A stretch of 64,000 bases of DNA, taken from the NCBI GenBank assembly GCA_032622095.1, contig CP136064.1:188219794-188283793 (forward strand). The letters run 5' to 3'. A program made the translations under genes and the position numbers. Below the pieces are notes generated by a model. It saw only the letters and a program-made list of their open reading frames with translations. It had not been told where the DNA came from and ran no database searches. Of this stretch, positions 44,201 to 59,200 are shown one piece after another (the stretch's first letter is position 1; each line of letters opens with the position of its first letter). The stretch is from Siphonodentalium dalli (lineage: Eukaryota > Mollusca > Scaphopoda > Gadilida > Siphonodentaliidae).

Positions 44201-47200
44201 AATTAAGAAATAGCTGCTCACTAAGTGCTTTCAAAAATAGGTTAGCCTCCATTGACATGGTCCCCCTGATCATTTTAATACTTTAAAACAGTGCATAATC
44301 CACTGTAAGCTCCGTAACTTATGTAGCTATTTGAATGCTGACAAATTGTACATTAGGGATGATCCCAGTTGTTGAAAGTTTTGTCCTCGTATGTTTTTCA
44401 AGAGTTATCTATCCTAGAAATGTGCTAACCTACAAGATAACCATCTGCGCCTTTCCGCGTGAATCTTGTTTAACCCTTCCATGACTGGAGCTTCCTGAAA
44501 TTTTGCAAAAAACCCTGTGCCAATTAATTCTCTTATATATGCGAGTCTCCCGTAGGGATCCTACCATATATAAGAGAATACAGTGGCATAACAATATTTA
44601 CATTGACCTTGTAAGCAAGCGCATTCTTTTATATATGCGAGGCTCCCTATGGGAAACTCGCATATATAACAGAATACACTTGCATACGATCTTTAATGCT
44701 GCACCAGTGCATTGAAAGAGGTTAACTGCAAATATGTTTACTCCTTGCAGTCCTATCTCATTGTTTATAATACAAGTATGTTTAAGTACGCAAAAATAGA
44801 GGAATAAACAAATCTTCCATAACTGTGTATCAATGAACATATCAATGGAACTATTAAATAAAACATGCATGGAAAGGTGCAGGCGGTTACCTCATAGGTT
44901 AGCATGTATCCAGGATAGATAACCCTTGAAAACCCTACGAAGACAACACTTTTCACATCACTATTCCTTTACTTTTCGTACTATTTCCACTTCAAATGAT
45001 TACTCTAATGAACCATTTAAAAGGGCTAGGCATATCAACCATCATTGTCAAAAATCTCACCAAACAACACATTAAATAGAAAGTTATTCCACTTTGTTTA
45101 AACATAGCTTCATTTGACATCATTAAATTAATAAAAACAGCAGCAGGATACATCACATAAAACCCCTATTATATCATTAAAAAAGCCATTACAGATTTTC
45201 TTATATGTCACTAGTGATGAATAGGTTCATGCTTACCGCCAACTTTGCAGCGCGCTAACAAAATTACTTCACATTGATTAGGCGGATTAATACTAAATTG
45301 TATTTCGAAAAGCCGTGCATGACACCAACAACTGACAATGTAAAATGATTGATTTGTTCACTAAAGTTAAATTCTTGTCCAACTTTGTTGCACTAACGAA
45401 AATAGACACAATAAAAAAACAAAGAGGCAAATTGGGGGACTATATTTTATTTTATGGAGAGACCAATTGGACATTTCAACATTTTCATTATTTTGTGCTG
45501 ATCATTCTTCCTGAATGAATGTCAAAATGCTATGAATGACCAGGACTGTCAGCAGAACATACACATTATTGAGGTAGATTGACAGTAACATGGTGTGACA
45601 TTGACACAAGGAGCCAATGTTCAACCTTGTCTCAGTCAATGTCGCACTATGTTACTGCCCAAGCCTTGAAATAGGGTGTCTGTCATTTGCAGAATGAGGT
45701 CCCCAGAGAGTGAATTTAGTGATGCTACCCCGCATAGTGGGCTAGCATCACCAAATTCACCCTCTGGGAACCTCATTCTGCTGAGGTGTAAGCAGAATGA
45801 GGTCCCCAGAGGGTGAATTTGGTGATGCTAGCCCACTATGCGGGGTAGCATCACTAAATTTACCCTCTGGGGACCTCATTCTGCAAATGACAGACACCCT
45901 ATTTCAAGGCTTGTTACTGCCATTCAACCACCATAACTTGTAATGTTTACATCAAGACTAGCAGAGAGGCAGAGAAAGACAACAAATCATTGGTTAAAGG
46001 CACGGGCGGCGTTCGTTGCAGAAATATTCATATTTGTTCAAATCACCATCAAAAGAATGAACATTAAAATATAGATAGTTTTGTTCATAATCAGCGCATA
46101 AATAGTATATTGTCGTCATGGCGTACGATGGTGAAACAAGTAATAAAAAAGGTAAACACGAGCCTGCTCGTGTTACAGAAGTTGTGCTTCTATTTACATA
46201 ACACAGCGCAATGCTATTGGTTAATCACACACAAATGCTCTTTATTATTTCCATATCAGGAAAAGAGTAACAAATAACGCTCTTTAAGTTTACCATATCC
46301 GGATCTAAACAAAAGCCAGGAAACATAACATTTTTTGGTTTTGTTTACATAACAAAGGGAAAAAAATTACAATAACATACTGTTTATGCCATATTTCTGA
46401 TTGGGGTAAGAACAAAGTCTGTCTATATTTTATTATTCTTTCTGTTTTTGGCAGTTTTTGACGGAGGTGAATATTTTAACAGCATACCCACCGCCAACGC
46501 CACCCGTATCTTTAAAGATGTATTCAAGGTTCCAAATGCTTGTATTTTCTAAGACAAATAAGCCATTTGTGGTGCTAAATTGAGTTATATAATTCTCTTG
46601 CGATTGTTGTCATCCTGCAGGATACAACCCTGAATACATCTTTGCAGTCAGATTCATGTACAAAAAATCAAATTGACTTCAGCCATGTTACTTGTTGAGT
46701 AATGTCTCAAAGAGGAACAAAACATATATATTAATGAGATGGACGAAAAAGAGGTGAAAGTAATCCATAATTAAGTGACTCAATAGAAACAGTCTTTCTT
46801 TTGGAGGAAACATACCAAGACATTGATAATTAGTTTGCATTTGTATAATAATAACCTTGGTTCAGGTTCACCTCGTCCCTCTGATAATAGAGAGTCAGCC
46901 AGTAGACCCATGGGATTTATAATCTCAAACATCTCGTTTATATCCTTGCCAATCAGTTGAGGGATGAAGAAATCTCTCACAAACTTCTGAGCTCTCTCCA
47001 TTCCCTGGAAATAGATGTCAAAGTTTAGAGTGAAGTGCACTATTTAGTATTGACACTCAATATAGTTAACTCTTTCATGATGGGAGCAGCGCTGGTGCAG
47101 CATTAAAGATCCTGTTCCAGTGCATTCTCTTATAAATGCAAGTGTCCCATAGGGAGCCCAGGGCTCAAAATACATTTAATTTTGCGAGAATCAAATGCCA

Positions 47201-50200
47201 AATCGACTTAGTCATAAAGCACTGAAAATTGAAAAGTTTCTCGAGAATCATTACGAGAATCGATTCAGTGATTCTTGTTGAATCTTAAGGTGTCTAAGAT
47301 ACTCACACAGTCATGATCTATAGCACCAATCACAGCAAGGAGCGATGATGAAATGAGAGAAGGATCTGGAATATAGTCCTGTGAATAAACGAAAAAGAAT
47401 TATCTCTCATATAAAGTAACAAATATCGTAACTTAAGGGCAGAACAATAGTATTGTTCAAATGCCAGACTTATGAATTTATTCTGATGATATATCACCTT
47501 TTTAGAGTTAGTTGTTCCTGAAAACTAGGTGTAATGCCTCTATCACAATTTTTTAAATATATAAGATTAAAGTGATGTGGGACACTCTACTGGGGTAAAT
47601 GAATAAAGTAGTTATTTTCCTAAATTGTATATATAAATTGGTAACACACAGCGGCATTCTTAAATATGAATTATATATTATCGTCCGGAATTAAAGGTAC
47701 TCAATACGATTCGATGGTCCCCATATCATCAGATTCCAACAACAATTTTTTTTGAAATGATGCTTCAGTTATCAGAATCGATTAATTGCCCAAAAATAAT
47801 GCTAACCACAGTCAACTATAGTATAAAATTGCCCAAAACATGTTATTTATCAACATTTTGTTCAATGAAATTTTGCCAGTTTGTCAAATATCTGACACAA
47901 AAAAGCCACTTGATTTTAGAGTTATCCATCTTCATCCGCAATTTGGTCCGAGACCGTCTTCTCGTCGACTTTTTACTAGGCCACTAAAAAGTATCAGTGG
48001 TGGAAAATAATAGATTTCAAAAATCAATATCTGATCACTGAGCTTTGATGGGTGGGTTCCTCGTCTTGAATCATATATTTTTACCCCCGAAGCCAAGGAA
48101 ATAGTAATTTGCGAGCATAAATTCAGATTATGCATCTTTAAGAAGTAAATATTTACAAGTGTGCGTAGTTCTGAGGTTGTGTTTCTGAAATGGAATGATT
48201 GGTGTGGCTGGAATTTTCATATATTTAAAGCTGATGTCAGCAGAACGCTGCCTTTGATAGTTCTTTGGACAGAGATCACAGGTGACAACTCAGATTGGTG
48301 ACTCGCGAGTAACGTTATAACACATAAAGCATGTGTGCATTGCATAATAATCTTAGAGTTATGATAGATTAATTGCAGGTTTTGAAAATATAGGCTATAT
48401 GGAATGCTGATGATTATTAACTAAGTTTAGAGTGATGGATAATAATTGCTGCCAACTTTTTATTCTTTTATGGTGACTACTTGTAGGTTTCGACAATGCA
48501 AACGGAATGCTGATGATTATTAACTAAATTTAGAATTGTCAGCTAGAATGATGGGAAATATTGCTGCCAATTTTGTTGGTGATTAACAATTGTCAAATAA
48601 TTCAGATTGCAACTGTACTAATTCATTGCGCAAAAATATTGATCGAAGCGTTCCCTGGCATTGACACCTCACATGACGTCACATTGCACGCACTTGATGT
48701 GAAAATATGTATAATGGTCAGCTGTTTAAAAGCTTTCTTGAAGTCTCTTTCATGTCCACATCAGATTGAACTAATAACTTCATATACGACAGTGTATATG
48801 TCAACTATAACCATATCAGACTATTATAACAATGACAATAACTTCATTATTCACTGCAAAGTAGCGTTCAGATGTGTCCCTTGCATATGTTGCATTGGTC
48901 AGTATGTTTCGTTAACATGATCCATTGTCTGCGTTAAATGGTTCACATGGGTGCGTACGTTGCGTTATAGTGCAGAGCTTCCAATTGATAATTGCAGCTG
49001 ATCAGTTCAATAATAAATTAATTATATGATAATGTCAAACCTGTCAAATCCCAACAAATAACACTTTATTATACATAAATAAAAGTCAATTTTCCTTCAC
49101 TTCAAAACCGTCGCCATCTTTTTTCGATTGAAAACAAGAAATGTCATGGATATAAGGTATGCCTTAAGCCTTATGTTGCGTTGAAAATAGAATATCTCCA
49201 TTGCGTGCATTAACAGATACAACGTAATGGAGAGATTGCAGCTGTCTGAACACCTTAGTGTTATTGTCTAATCAAATTTCAACGAATCGTACGCAATGGA
49301 ATTGTCTAAACATTATTTACAGCTGTTTTTGCATTCAATACACCAGCTGTAGGGTATACGTTTATTAAAAGCCAGCATATTGCTAATAGAAATTTGAACA
49401 GATTTTTTTTTTGGACAATCGGCAAATATCAATGCTCAACCGCTGGGTTCGATTATTATCCGAAGGGCTATTATCGACCATTATTGGAATATGACTAATC
49501 ACAACATATGCTTACTTACAACAGAGAGAATCAAGTCTTTGATACCAAGATGTTTGCCAATGTGAAGAAGCATTTCTTCAGACATCAGGTGATCATGTAT
49601 GCCCCTGTAGGGAAAGGGAAAGTGTTATCAATATATTTCAAGTGAAGGGTGTTTATCTTCTGGGCATATTCATACACATGATGACAAAGCAAACATTGAA
49701 ATAACCATATAATTAGGGGATAACGGTGTGGTGTTTTGCTATTTCGGAAAGGTACATGGTCCATATAATGGCTGTCAAATTTACTTAATCAGTGACGCCA
49801 CAAGCAACATCATTGTTTTGTTGATATAGCAACTGGGTAACGGAAGTAAGCTGCTGTCAAAATTAATGCGAAAGAATATCGAATGTTGGCTCTGATCGGG
49901 ACTACTTAAATTTGCAACAGTTTATAAAAAATTTACCCCCCCCCCCCACAAATAAGTGATGTTTCAAGCAGTATATTGGCAGCTAGTGGATTAGAATGAC
50001 TGCTAACAGAATTATTGATAAAATATTAAGCTGATTACACTCACCATGCGAGTATCACCAAAATTTTCAAGAATAATTTAGTGTTCCAATAATTCTGTCA
50101 TTCAAAATTATTTTTAAATTCATCCAGTTTGAATGAGTAAAAAATAACATGTGGTGATTCAAAAGTTTTTCAATTTAAAATATGTTTAAATGAAATTGTC

Positions 50201-53200
50201 AATGACATTGTAGCTCAACTCGGAAAGGGGATAATTTCAAATAATAGTCAGAGGAGCGATAAGGAAAGGTGAAAATTTTGCATGTCTAAGTAATACCAGA
50301 GGTCAGCCCTATGAGCCATAAGAAGTTTGGGATAAATTGGATAAAAAATGTTAGTGATGCAAAGAGTCAAATCCAAGAAGGGTTTGATCGAAAATCGTTC
50401 AAATTTTATAGCACCCATCCAGAAGTGATCCTGTACATGCCTGTAAATTTTCAAGACATTTCTCCAATAAATGTTGAATGCATGGTGTGCCGTTGGTAGG
50501 TTGTAATGATATACTTAGTCAAAATACGATACGAATCATGATACATGATCAACTATATGATACATATCATGATACACTAAATTAGTGTTCTCAAATGAAC
50601 ACAACCTGAAATGTAGTGGGAGATAAACATGTGGAATAGGCATTGATCTGTGGATTGAGTAGGACAATGTGTAATAGGGGAAATGTGATCTTGGTTAAAA
50701 GGACCCTAAAAGGGACCCACTGCCCCTCAAGCAAAAAACCCTACATTCCCAAAGCCAGGCAATGCAATGGTAAAAGATATTTGTTTGTTTTGTTGACATA
50801 ATCTCATTTACTACTCCCAATCCATACAATATAGTGCAGATAGCTAGGTAAATAATGTAAACATGAGAAATAAAACTTTATTTTCTCTTCTTCACTCTAA
50901 CATACATAGTACTGTTGTAAAATCTTTATCAGTGGTATTCAAAATTAACCGATTAAATATAGAATATATCTTTAATACTTGTTTGAAACTTTCTTTGTTC
51001 TAATTGTTAACGTTATTATATTTTAGAATGAAAATACATTTAGTATCATTTACATGAATGGTGGACGAGATTAATGTTCCGAATCATATAATGATGCCAT
51101 TTAGGCTTCTTAACCTCTTCGCTACTAAATGACGTTATGACGTTGTGTGCTGGGCTGTTGACGTTATTGCCATTTTCCAATGGGAAACTATAACGGGAAT
51201 ACCACAAGAACCATAAAACTGACTCGGTTGAAAGGCTATTATCGTTCACAATCATGGAACATCATACACTGTTATAAACTTGGAGATAGAGTTATTCCGA
51301 TGCACCAATCTCTGATTTAGTGTGCTGAAGTAGGTCCGTAGTACCTAAGGACCATATAGCACACAGCGCGCACTTTTACGTCCGTAATATTTACGGACGT
51401 CATAGCAGCGAAGAGGTTAACGTTGCTTTTCTCGTATCGGTGGTACGATAAGCTCTATTTTTATGCCAAACAAATGAGTAGTAAGATTTGTCTTTAAACA
51501 GCTATTCGTTGGTTTCTCGGCATTAAAATCATACCGAACCTGGACTCTATTATAATACCTTCAGTTATCACCGGTGTTATCACTTCATAAAATTGTTTTC
51601 TTGTGACCGGGTGTTATCGCCCACTGTACCGACAGTATAACAACACTCCGCCTCGAATTACAGTACTACAAAATGCATACAAATACAGTAATGCCCTAAA
51701 TAATCGACTTCTTAACCACAGCAGAATTATGGGTAACTTTTCAGGATTTAGTCGGAAATATGGCTTGTTGCCATTCATCGGAAATTTCTCAGTGAGAACT
51801 TTCTGATGAATGGCAACAAGCCATATTTCCGAATAAATCCTGAAAAGTTACCAATAATTCTGCTGTGGTTAAGGAGTCGATTATTTAGGGCATTACTCTA
51901 GTTACTTCCCTTCGTCCACAATTACAGTTATTCCAAAAGAGGAATAGAACATACTGACAAGTTATTGCAGACATGCAGAGAATGCATACTCACTTGATTC
52001 CTTCTTCAATCAGATGAGGATGCTGATGTCTGATGTATGCTGTGATGAACTCACTAGTCAATCTCTCACCTAAAATGGGAGTGTGTAACTAAAATTTTTA
52101 CAACAAATTAGATCTGTTAGTGGTAGAGTTATTTAACCCTATCCGTACAAAGCTTTTGCCTGTTAACGCTCCATCTTATTTTACATTTTTTTAGCAATCT
52201 GCTCGACATATTAAAAGGACATGGCTCGTTTGAACCTCAAAATTATATAATATATAGTATATAAAATTTCTAAGAGGCATCTCAAAATATACATATGCGG
52301 AATATTTCCGAATAAATTAATCGATATATTGGTGAAAATATGTGTTGTTTCTTAAATTTATCGATAAATTTGAGACCGTTTTGTTTATTTTAATCAGCAA
52401 TCGCATAACAATTTCACATGTAGACCATAGGAAGAACATCTACAGTTGTCTTCGTCTGAAACATTTTATGGTATGTCATAATTCTGACAATTAAAACAAA
52501 GAGAAAGTAGTAACATATTATAACTTTTTCGGAAGTTGCATTCTATTCCGTTCCTGATTTCAGAATTGGGACCGAATCGTTGTGTTGGTAATTGTATATT
52601 TAGTGTATTCAATGTATATTTCTGGGATATATAATGATCATAGAAAAATAGTTCAGGTACTTATTGACCTGTATCGATACCGAAAACAATTCAAAGGAGA
52701 ATATTATACGGTGTATTGTTGGACCACAAACCACCATGTGGCTTTTAAAATTTAACCCTTTCAATACTAAATACTCATTGATGAGTATGTAGTTATACCT
52801 TAGGAAATGTTCTGATAATAGGTCATTTATTGAACTTATTATCTAGTAATTATTTAGTAAATAGAACGTATGCATTTAACAGTCCTTCGAATTTGGAAAA
52901 CGTAGGTGCGCGATATATCGCTCGGAGCTTTTGGAATTTGCGCGCGCCTTTTTTTCGGGAGCACAATTCAAATTAACATGGATGAAATGATTACTGAATA
53001 AAGACAAACACAATTATAATGATACACACGTGTAATTCCAAGTGTGCCTTTGGCAACTTAAAGTGAAAACAGAAATAAAAACATATGTTTATATTGTAGT
53101 ACAATATCTAGTCCACAATAATCCGATTATCTTGCAATCCAGGTGAATCTAATCACGGTAATGAGTCCACTTCCGCGTCTGAGAGCGCATGCTCACCAGA

Positions 53201-56200
53201 CTCGCAGTCGCTTAAAACTTCAAACTCGGAAGTGGAATCGTTACCGCAATCAGATTCACCGGAATCCGACGAATCAACCGGGGCTCTTTTTGATAGAGTC
53301 GGTATTTGAGGAGGCTCCAATGTCCAATTTTCGCTTTCTCCGAGTCGAGAGATACTGGCTTCGAAGTATAGCTTCGAAGTATAGTTAAACTTAAAACCTA
53401 ATCTATGGCAATAATATTCAAATGAATCGGCGAATCCCGCATGCCGAAAAATCATTGAGTGAGAAAGACGCCGGCGGCCGCTTTGATCCTTGTTATTATG
53501 TTCGTAATCAACGTCATCGCTACTGAGAAAGATACATGGTGAATAGTCTTGTCGGCGTTTAACCATTGATGTGCTGTTTGTTAAAATCTCGTTCACTGGC
53601 TGCAAATTCCGACGCGCGCATTTAAATTTTTCGGCGTGCGCATTTAATAACTCGCTGGTTTTTAGATCCGCGTGCGCCAAGGCGCGCAAGCGCAATTGCG
53701 CGCCTCAAAATCGAAGGACTGATTTAATAACTGAATAACTGAATAATATAGTTGATGTGAAAACAATGGATTTTAGTATTACATCATGTCATCTTTAAAA
53801 CATCAAAATTGTTTCTGTCTAGGTGTCTAGCAGTCAGCACAGGTGTGAATTAGCATTTGGTCTTTATGAGATTAACTGGCTTCAGACCACAGTCAGTGAT
53901 TAAACAATGAGACTTATTATCCAGACTGGAGATTATGATATAGCGTTGTTGTAGATAACCGGCCATATACTTTAAATTAAACTGCATAAGTCTTCTGAAA
54001 GTTGTTTCTAAATTGCCGAAGGACCAATTAGTTTTGAAATTATTTTAGTTTTTTGTGGCAGGTTTATTATTTTAATTTTAAGGTTTATTTTATTTTGACT
54101 ATATTAGCACACTGTGGTAACATAAAATATGGATTTCTTCAAAATTTCATCTGAAAGTAATCGGATGTAATCAAAATGTATTTGATCAACTGGAAAAAGT
54201 ATTTGAATTGTATTTGTAATCATAAAATTTTAAAGTATTTGTATTTCAATCAAATACATTAGCCAGCCATGGAATCGCCCCATCCCTGGAAAAACAGACT
54301 TCTGAGAATTGGAAATTTTGGGGTAAGAAACTGGGAACATACATGACTATTTCAAAATGGGAATGGGGCCCATTTTGGGCCCCTGTTGTTGCCTAAAAAT
54401 TCCTGTGTTTGTCACTGTTAAAAAACTTTATTATACATTTACTTCAGAATTCCAATCAAATAGATCCTTTAAAAAAAATCTACATAGCATTCCACTGTTT
54501 GTCAATTGTTGGGGTGGTAGTGAATATTTGTTATTCTCCATTTCCATCTTGCATCTACTTTACCTCTCAATGCAAAATCTGTATTATCCTTGAGATCGAG
54601 CGGTGCAACATCTGTTATGCCAAGCTCATGTCTTTTCCTCTCTTCTTTTTCTATGTATGAACTGGACATGGAAGTAGATAATTTAAAGAAATTAGGTAAA
54701 ATTCGGATGGATGCATCATCACGAAAATATGATTGCCCTGATGTAGAATTCCAAGCACAACTTGAGAAAACTTCACCCTGGACACATGTAGGACCAAGTT
54801 CCTCAGATAAAGATATCTCATGATAAAGTAGTGTTCAGATGAATCCGTTGCTTTGTGATGACACAACCTATTGTCTGCGTAAAAAGTTAGTTCCGATTGA
54901 AGCTAATAAGTTCGATATTGGAATAAATGCATAAATATAACCTATATGTTATAAATGAATTCTTGATAATGTCGAGCCAGTCAAATCCCAGCAACTAAAG
55001 CCAAATAAATGAAAGTGTCAAGTAGCTCAACTTAGAAAGGAAATAATTTCATGTGTAACAGTCGATGGAGCGATTAGGAATGTGGAAAGTTGAAATGTCT
55101 AAGTAAATCAACATGAAGAGATATATATAAAGTAAATCCAAGATGGCTGCTGGCGGCTATGTTTTCCAATGAAATTCAAAAACATTTGATAGCTCCCATC
55201 TAGTAGATCAATATCAAGATCAATATTTTTGATGATGATGGGATGAGGGAAGTGGACTGTAGGGTGTGCCAAAGGATTTAGTCATGTAAAGAGTAAAATC
55301 CAAGATGGCTACCGGCAGCCATGTTTTATGGCCGAATGACCCCAAAACGACTCATTCCCATCTACATGTCTATATTAATATCATTGACAAATTTCATGAT
55401 GAACAGACAAACAGATCGGACTGTAGCCCATGCTAATGGGATTTTTGAAATCCAAGATGGCTGCTGGCGGCCATGATATTTTGCCGAATGATCCTAAAAT
55501 AACTCGCTTCCTATCTACATGTTAATGTCAAATTTCATAATGATCTGACCAAAGATACGACTTGTAGCCCGTGCCAAAGGATTTAGTCATGCAAAGAGCA
55601 AAAATCCAAGATGGCTGCCAGCAGCCATGTTTTATGGCCGAATGACCCCAAAATGACCCGTTCCCATCTACATGTCAATATTAACATCCATGACAATCCA
55701 TAACATCCATGTCTTTAGCTCGTGCTAATGGATTGAAATTTGAAATACATGATAGCCGCTGGTGGTCATGTTTTTTTGCCGAATATTCCCCAAAATGAGT
55801 AAATGACTTGTTTCCCATCTACATGTCAATGTCAACAGCCATAACAAATTAAATAATGATCCAACCAAAGGTACAACTTGAAGCCCATGCCAAAGGATTT
55901 AGTCATGCAAAGAGTAAAATCCAAGATGGCTGCCAGTGGCCATGTTTTATGACCAACGACCCCAAAATGACTCGTTCCCATCTACATGTCAATGCCAAGA
56001 GCCATGACAAATTTCATGATGATCCAACCAAAGGTACGACCTGTAGCCCGTGCCAGAGGATTTAGTCATGCAAAGAGTAATATCACAGATGGCTGCCGGT
56101 GGCCATGTTTTACAGCCGAATGACCCCAAAATGCAACGTTCCCATCTGCATGTCAATATTAAAATCCACGACAAATTACCATGATGATCAGATCAGACGA

Positions 56201-59200
56201 ACACTCAGGCCTGCAGCCTGTGCTAATAAATTGAATTTTGAAATCCAAGATGGCCACTGGCAGCCATGTTTTTTTGCTGAGGTGAATTAGTGGTTACAAT
56301 ACACCAAATGATTTGCATAGGCCTCAGTGTTAACAAATCCCGCTGGCCTGTATTTCGCAGGAAAGCTTTGACCCTGCACGAGTATCAAACATTGAAGAAC
56401 GTCCTTTTAGACGCACGAAAATGTGCCCAAAAGTACTTGTAAACGTGCTGCGTCACACTGCAGTTTTGACAAACGTCACACTACCCTTAAAATTATCGAA
56501 AAAAACACCAACCCCTCCCATAAATTATTTGCCAATTTGACAGCCGAAACCGTTCACCATGTGGCTATATTTGATGTTTCTCGTCGGGAAACACGTTTGT
56601 GCATTTTTCGTGCACTTTTCATCCATGTGTCATTGACCATTCAGCTGCCATAATTTTTTTTATGCTGATCCTAGCTTGGGGGTCCCAGGGGAAATCACTC
56701 TACTAATTTGTATTTGGTGTATTATAACCTAGTATAGTTAGTTTGGGTGCCAAAACCCGTTGAACAGATCCGAATATACGCTAGATCAGTCCCTGATGTT
56801 AGAGCTCAATGTTTTGCACACTAATGTCCAATACATATCTATGGACATGTTGGTTAAAGCATTTATGTTCTTTAGAATCTAATTATATAAACCTTATGTA
56901 TCAGGAAATGAGGGGGGACTCAAAGGATAAGCTTGTTCATTGATAACTAAACACTAGTTCATATCCAATGGGCTGTTTATTAGTATAAACAACCAATATA
57001 ACTAAACATGAACAAAATAAATTTGTTATGAAGGTGGAGGGCAATAAATGCCATAAGTCAACGAAGTTACTATTCATATCCATATTACAGTAAATACACT
57101 GTGTTGGAAGTCGTTTTATCGCTGGTTTGTGATGCTTCTTGACTGATTTGTTACGATTCCTTATGATACAAATTATACATTTTCGTGAGTTTTTGACAGT
57201 TAAAACACAATTTTTGAGCCATTTAGGTGATAAAGCGATTCATTTTTCCATTCCCCTCAAAATCTATGTTCCCAAATAACATAAAAATAATGAAAATCCC
57301 ATTGTGCAAGTCATATCAAGGATATTGTGATATCTCGAACGGTTATCTCTTGATCATGTCGGTTCTCTCCCAATTTAATAGGTTCGATATGGGAAATCTG
57401 ATGACTATTATTTAGAAGGATCCATGAAAATAACCAAGTAAACACAACAAAATATCCATTAAGTTGATTTAACACCATTTATGATCAATTTCAATGAGTT
57501 AACTGCCTTCCTACTTATAACAACATCATTCACTTTATTGTGATGCAAAGCATGCAATTTGGCATGAATGGTCAATGTGAATTGTGAAGACAGATTTCCC
57601 CAACAAACCAATTATAATGGTCGACCAATTAAAAATGGCCTCCGTTTTCAGCTTGTACTCAACTTATACGACGAATGTGACTTCCATTCCTTATTCTCCA
57701 AATGGCCGCTTCCCAGAGGGGTTGAAATAGGTGACCAATGCCATTTCTTGGTTCCTTTATATATTTTGGTCAAACAAAGGGTGATGTAAGTTCCCCCCCT
57801 CCAAACCACCTAAATATTCACCATAAACCCAACTCGATCCAAAATGGCCACCTTCCAGAGGGACCCATGTCATTTTCAACTCTTTGCACACACCTCACAT
57901 GAACCAAAATGAACAAGAGCATCGCTAGGGCGTGGCAAAATACGCCCTTTAGCCATTTCGAATTGTACTATCGCAAAATAAGATAATACTTTGAGCTTAC
58001 ATTTGAAGAAAAACTGATATACCCCTAATTTTAATGCCAAAATGTGGTCAAATTCTAAGTCGAAAAAATGGCCATAACTCATGTAAAAATAATTAGACAG
58101 AACCTATATTCAAACTTGGTCTGTAGTTTTAGCTGGGAAATACACATACCAGCTTTGGTTCAGCTCAAACAGTCAAAACTGGAGTTATCGGTCGGAAACC
58201 AAAATATTATGAAATTGGTAAAATTCTAAGTTGAAAAAGGGCCGTAACTCATGTAAAAATAACTGGACGGAACCGATATTCGAACTTGGCCTGTATCTTT
58301 AGCTGGAAAATACACATACCAACTTTGGTTCAGATCAAATAATCCAAACTGGAGTTATCGGTCGGAAACCAAAAATGTTAAATGACGGTCAAATTCTAAG
58401 TCGAAAAAGGGCCGTAACTCATGTAAAAATATTTGGATGGAACCTATATTCGAACTTGGCCTGTATCTTCAGCTAGGAAATAAACATACCAACTTTGGTT
58501 CAGATCAAATAATCCAAACTGGAGTTATCGATCGGAAACCAAAAATGTTAACGGAAGGACAGACGGACAGACAGACGGACGGACGGACGGACGGACGGAC
58601 GGACGGACGGACAGACTGATAACATAATACGACCTTTTTTCAAAAAGGGCGTATAAAAATGACACAGAGGAGCTAAAATAGCGGATCCATGCCATTTCTC
58701 TGTCACTTGACTGATTATGACCCCTCTGGACATTGGCAAATTTGGATTTGGGGGTGTGTTTAGAGTGTCTTGTGGGCTACTATACAACACATATGGTTGC
58801 ATTCAGATAAAAAATGTTTAAGTTATCTCGGCATGCATTAATTCTAAGTAGAAAAATGGCCTCCATAAAAAATTAAATAATTTCTGTAAATTTATTATAT
58901 AAACAGAACCATGAGTTTTTTGTTTGTCAGAGATCAATTTGGCGTCATAATGGTTAAGCTACATAGCCTAACGGAGGTATCCGGAGAACTGTTGGAGGTA
59001 ATATTTATTATTTTTCGGCTTATTTATCGCGCGGTAGTTACGGTATGGAACCTGGTCATTATGTTCATAATTGGGAAGGCTTTTTGATAGTGCTTAGTTG
59101 TATTCGTCAGTGAAGCAATCCTTTAACTAAGACACCTAATCTGAAATTAATTATCAGCATTGAAGAATTTCAATTAATGATGGATTTCTTTCCTGTAATG

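Noticed and set aside
48561-48920. Plus-strand open frame of 119 codons
   Set aside because: Lies within an mRpL44 intron in sequence related to 54.8-55.0 kb; Cys/Ile-rich without recognisable family.
54590-54823. Plus-strand open frame of 77 codons
   Set aside because: It overlaps mRpL44 exon 54,564-54,661 in antisense; only the minus-strand reading fits the L44 family and splice phases.
58548-58802. Minus-strand open frame with a Ser-Val-Arg-Pro repeat
   Set aside because: It is the translation of the GGAC microsatellite.
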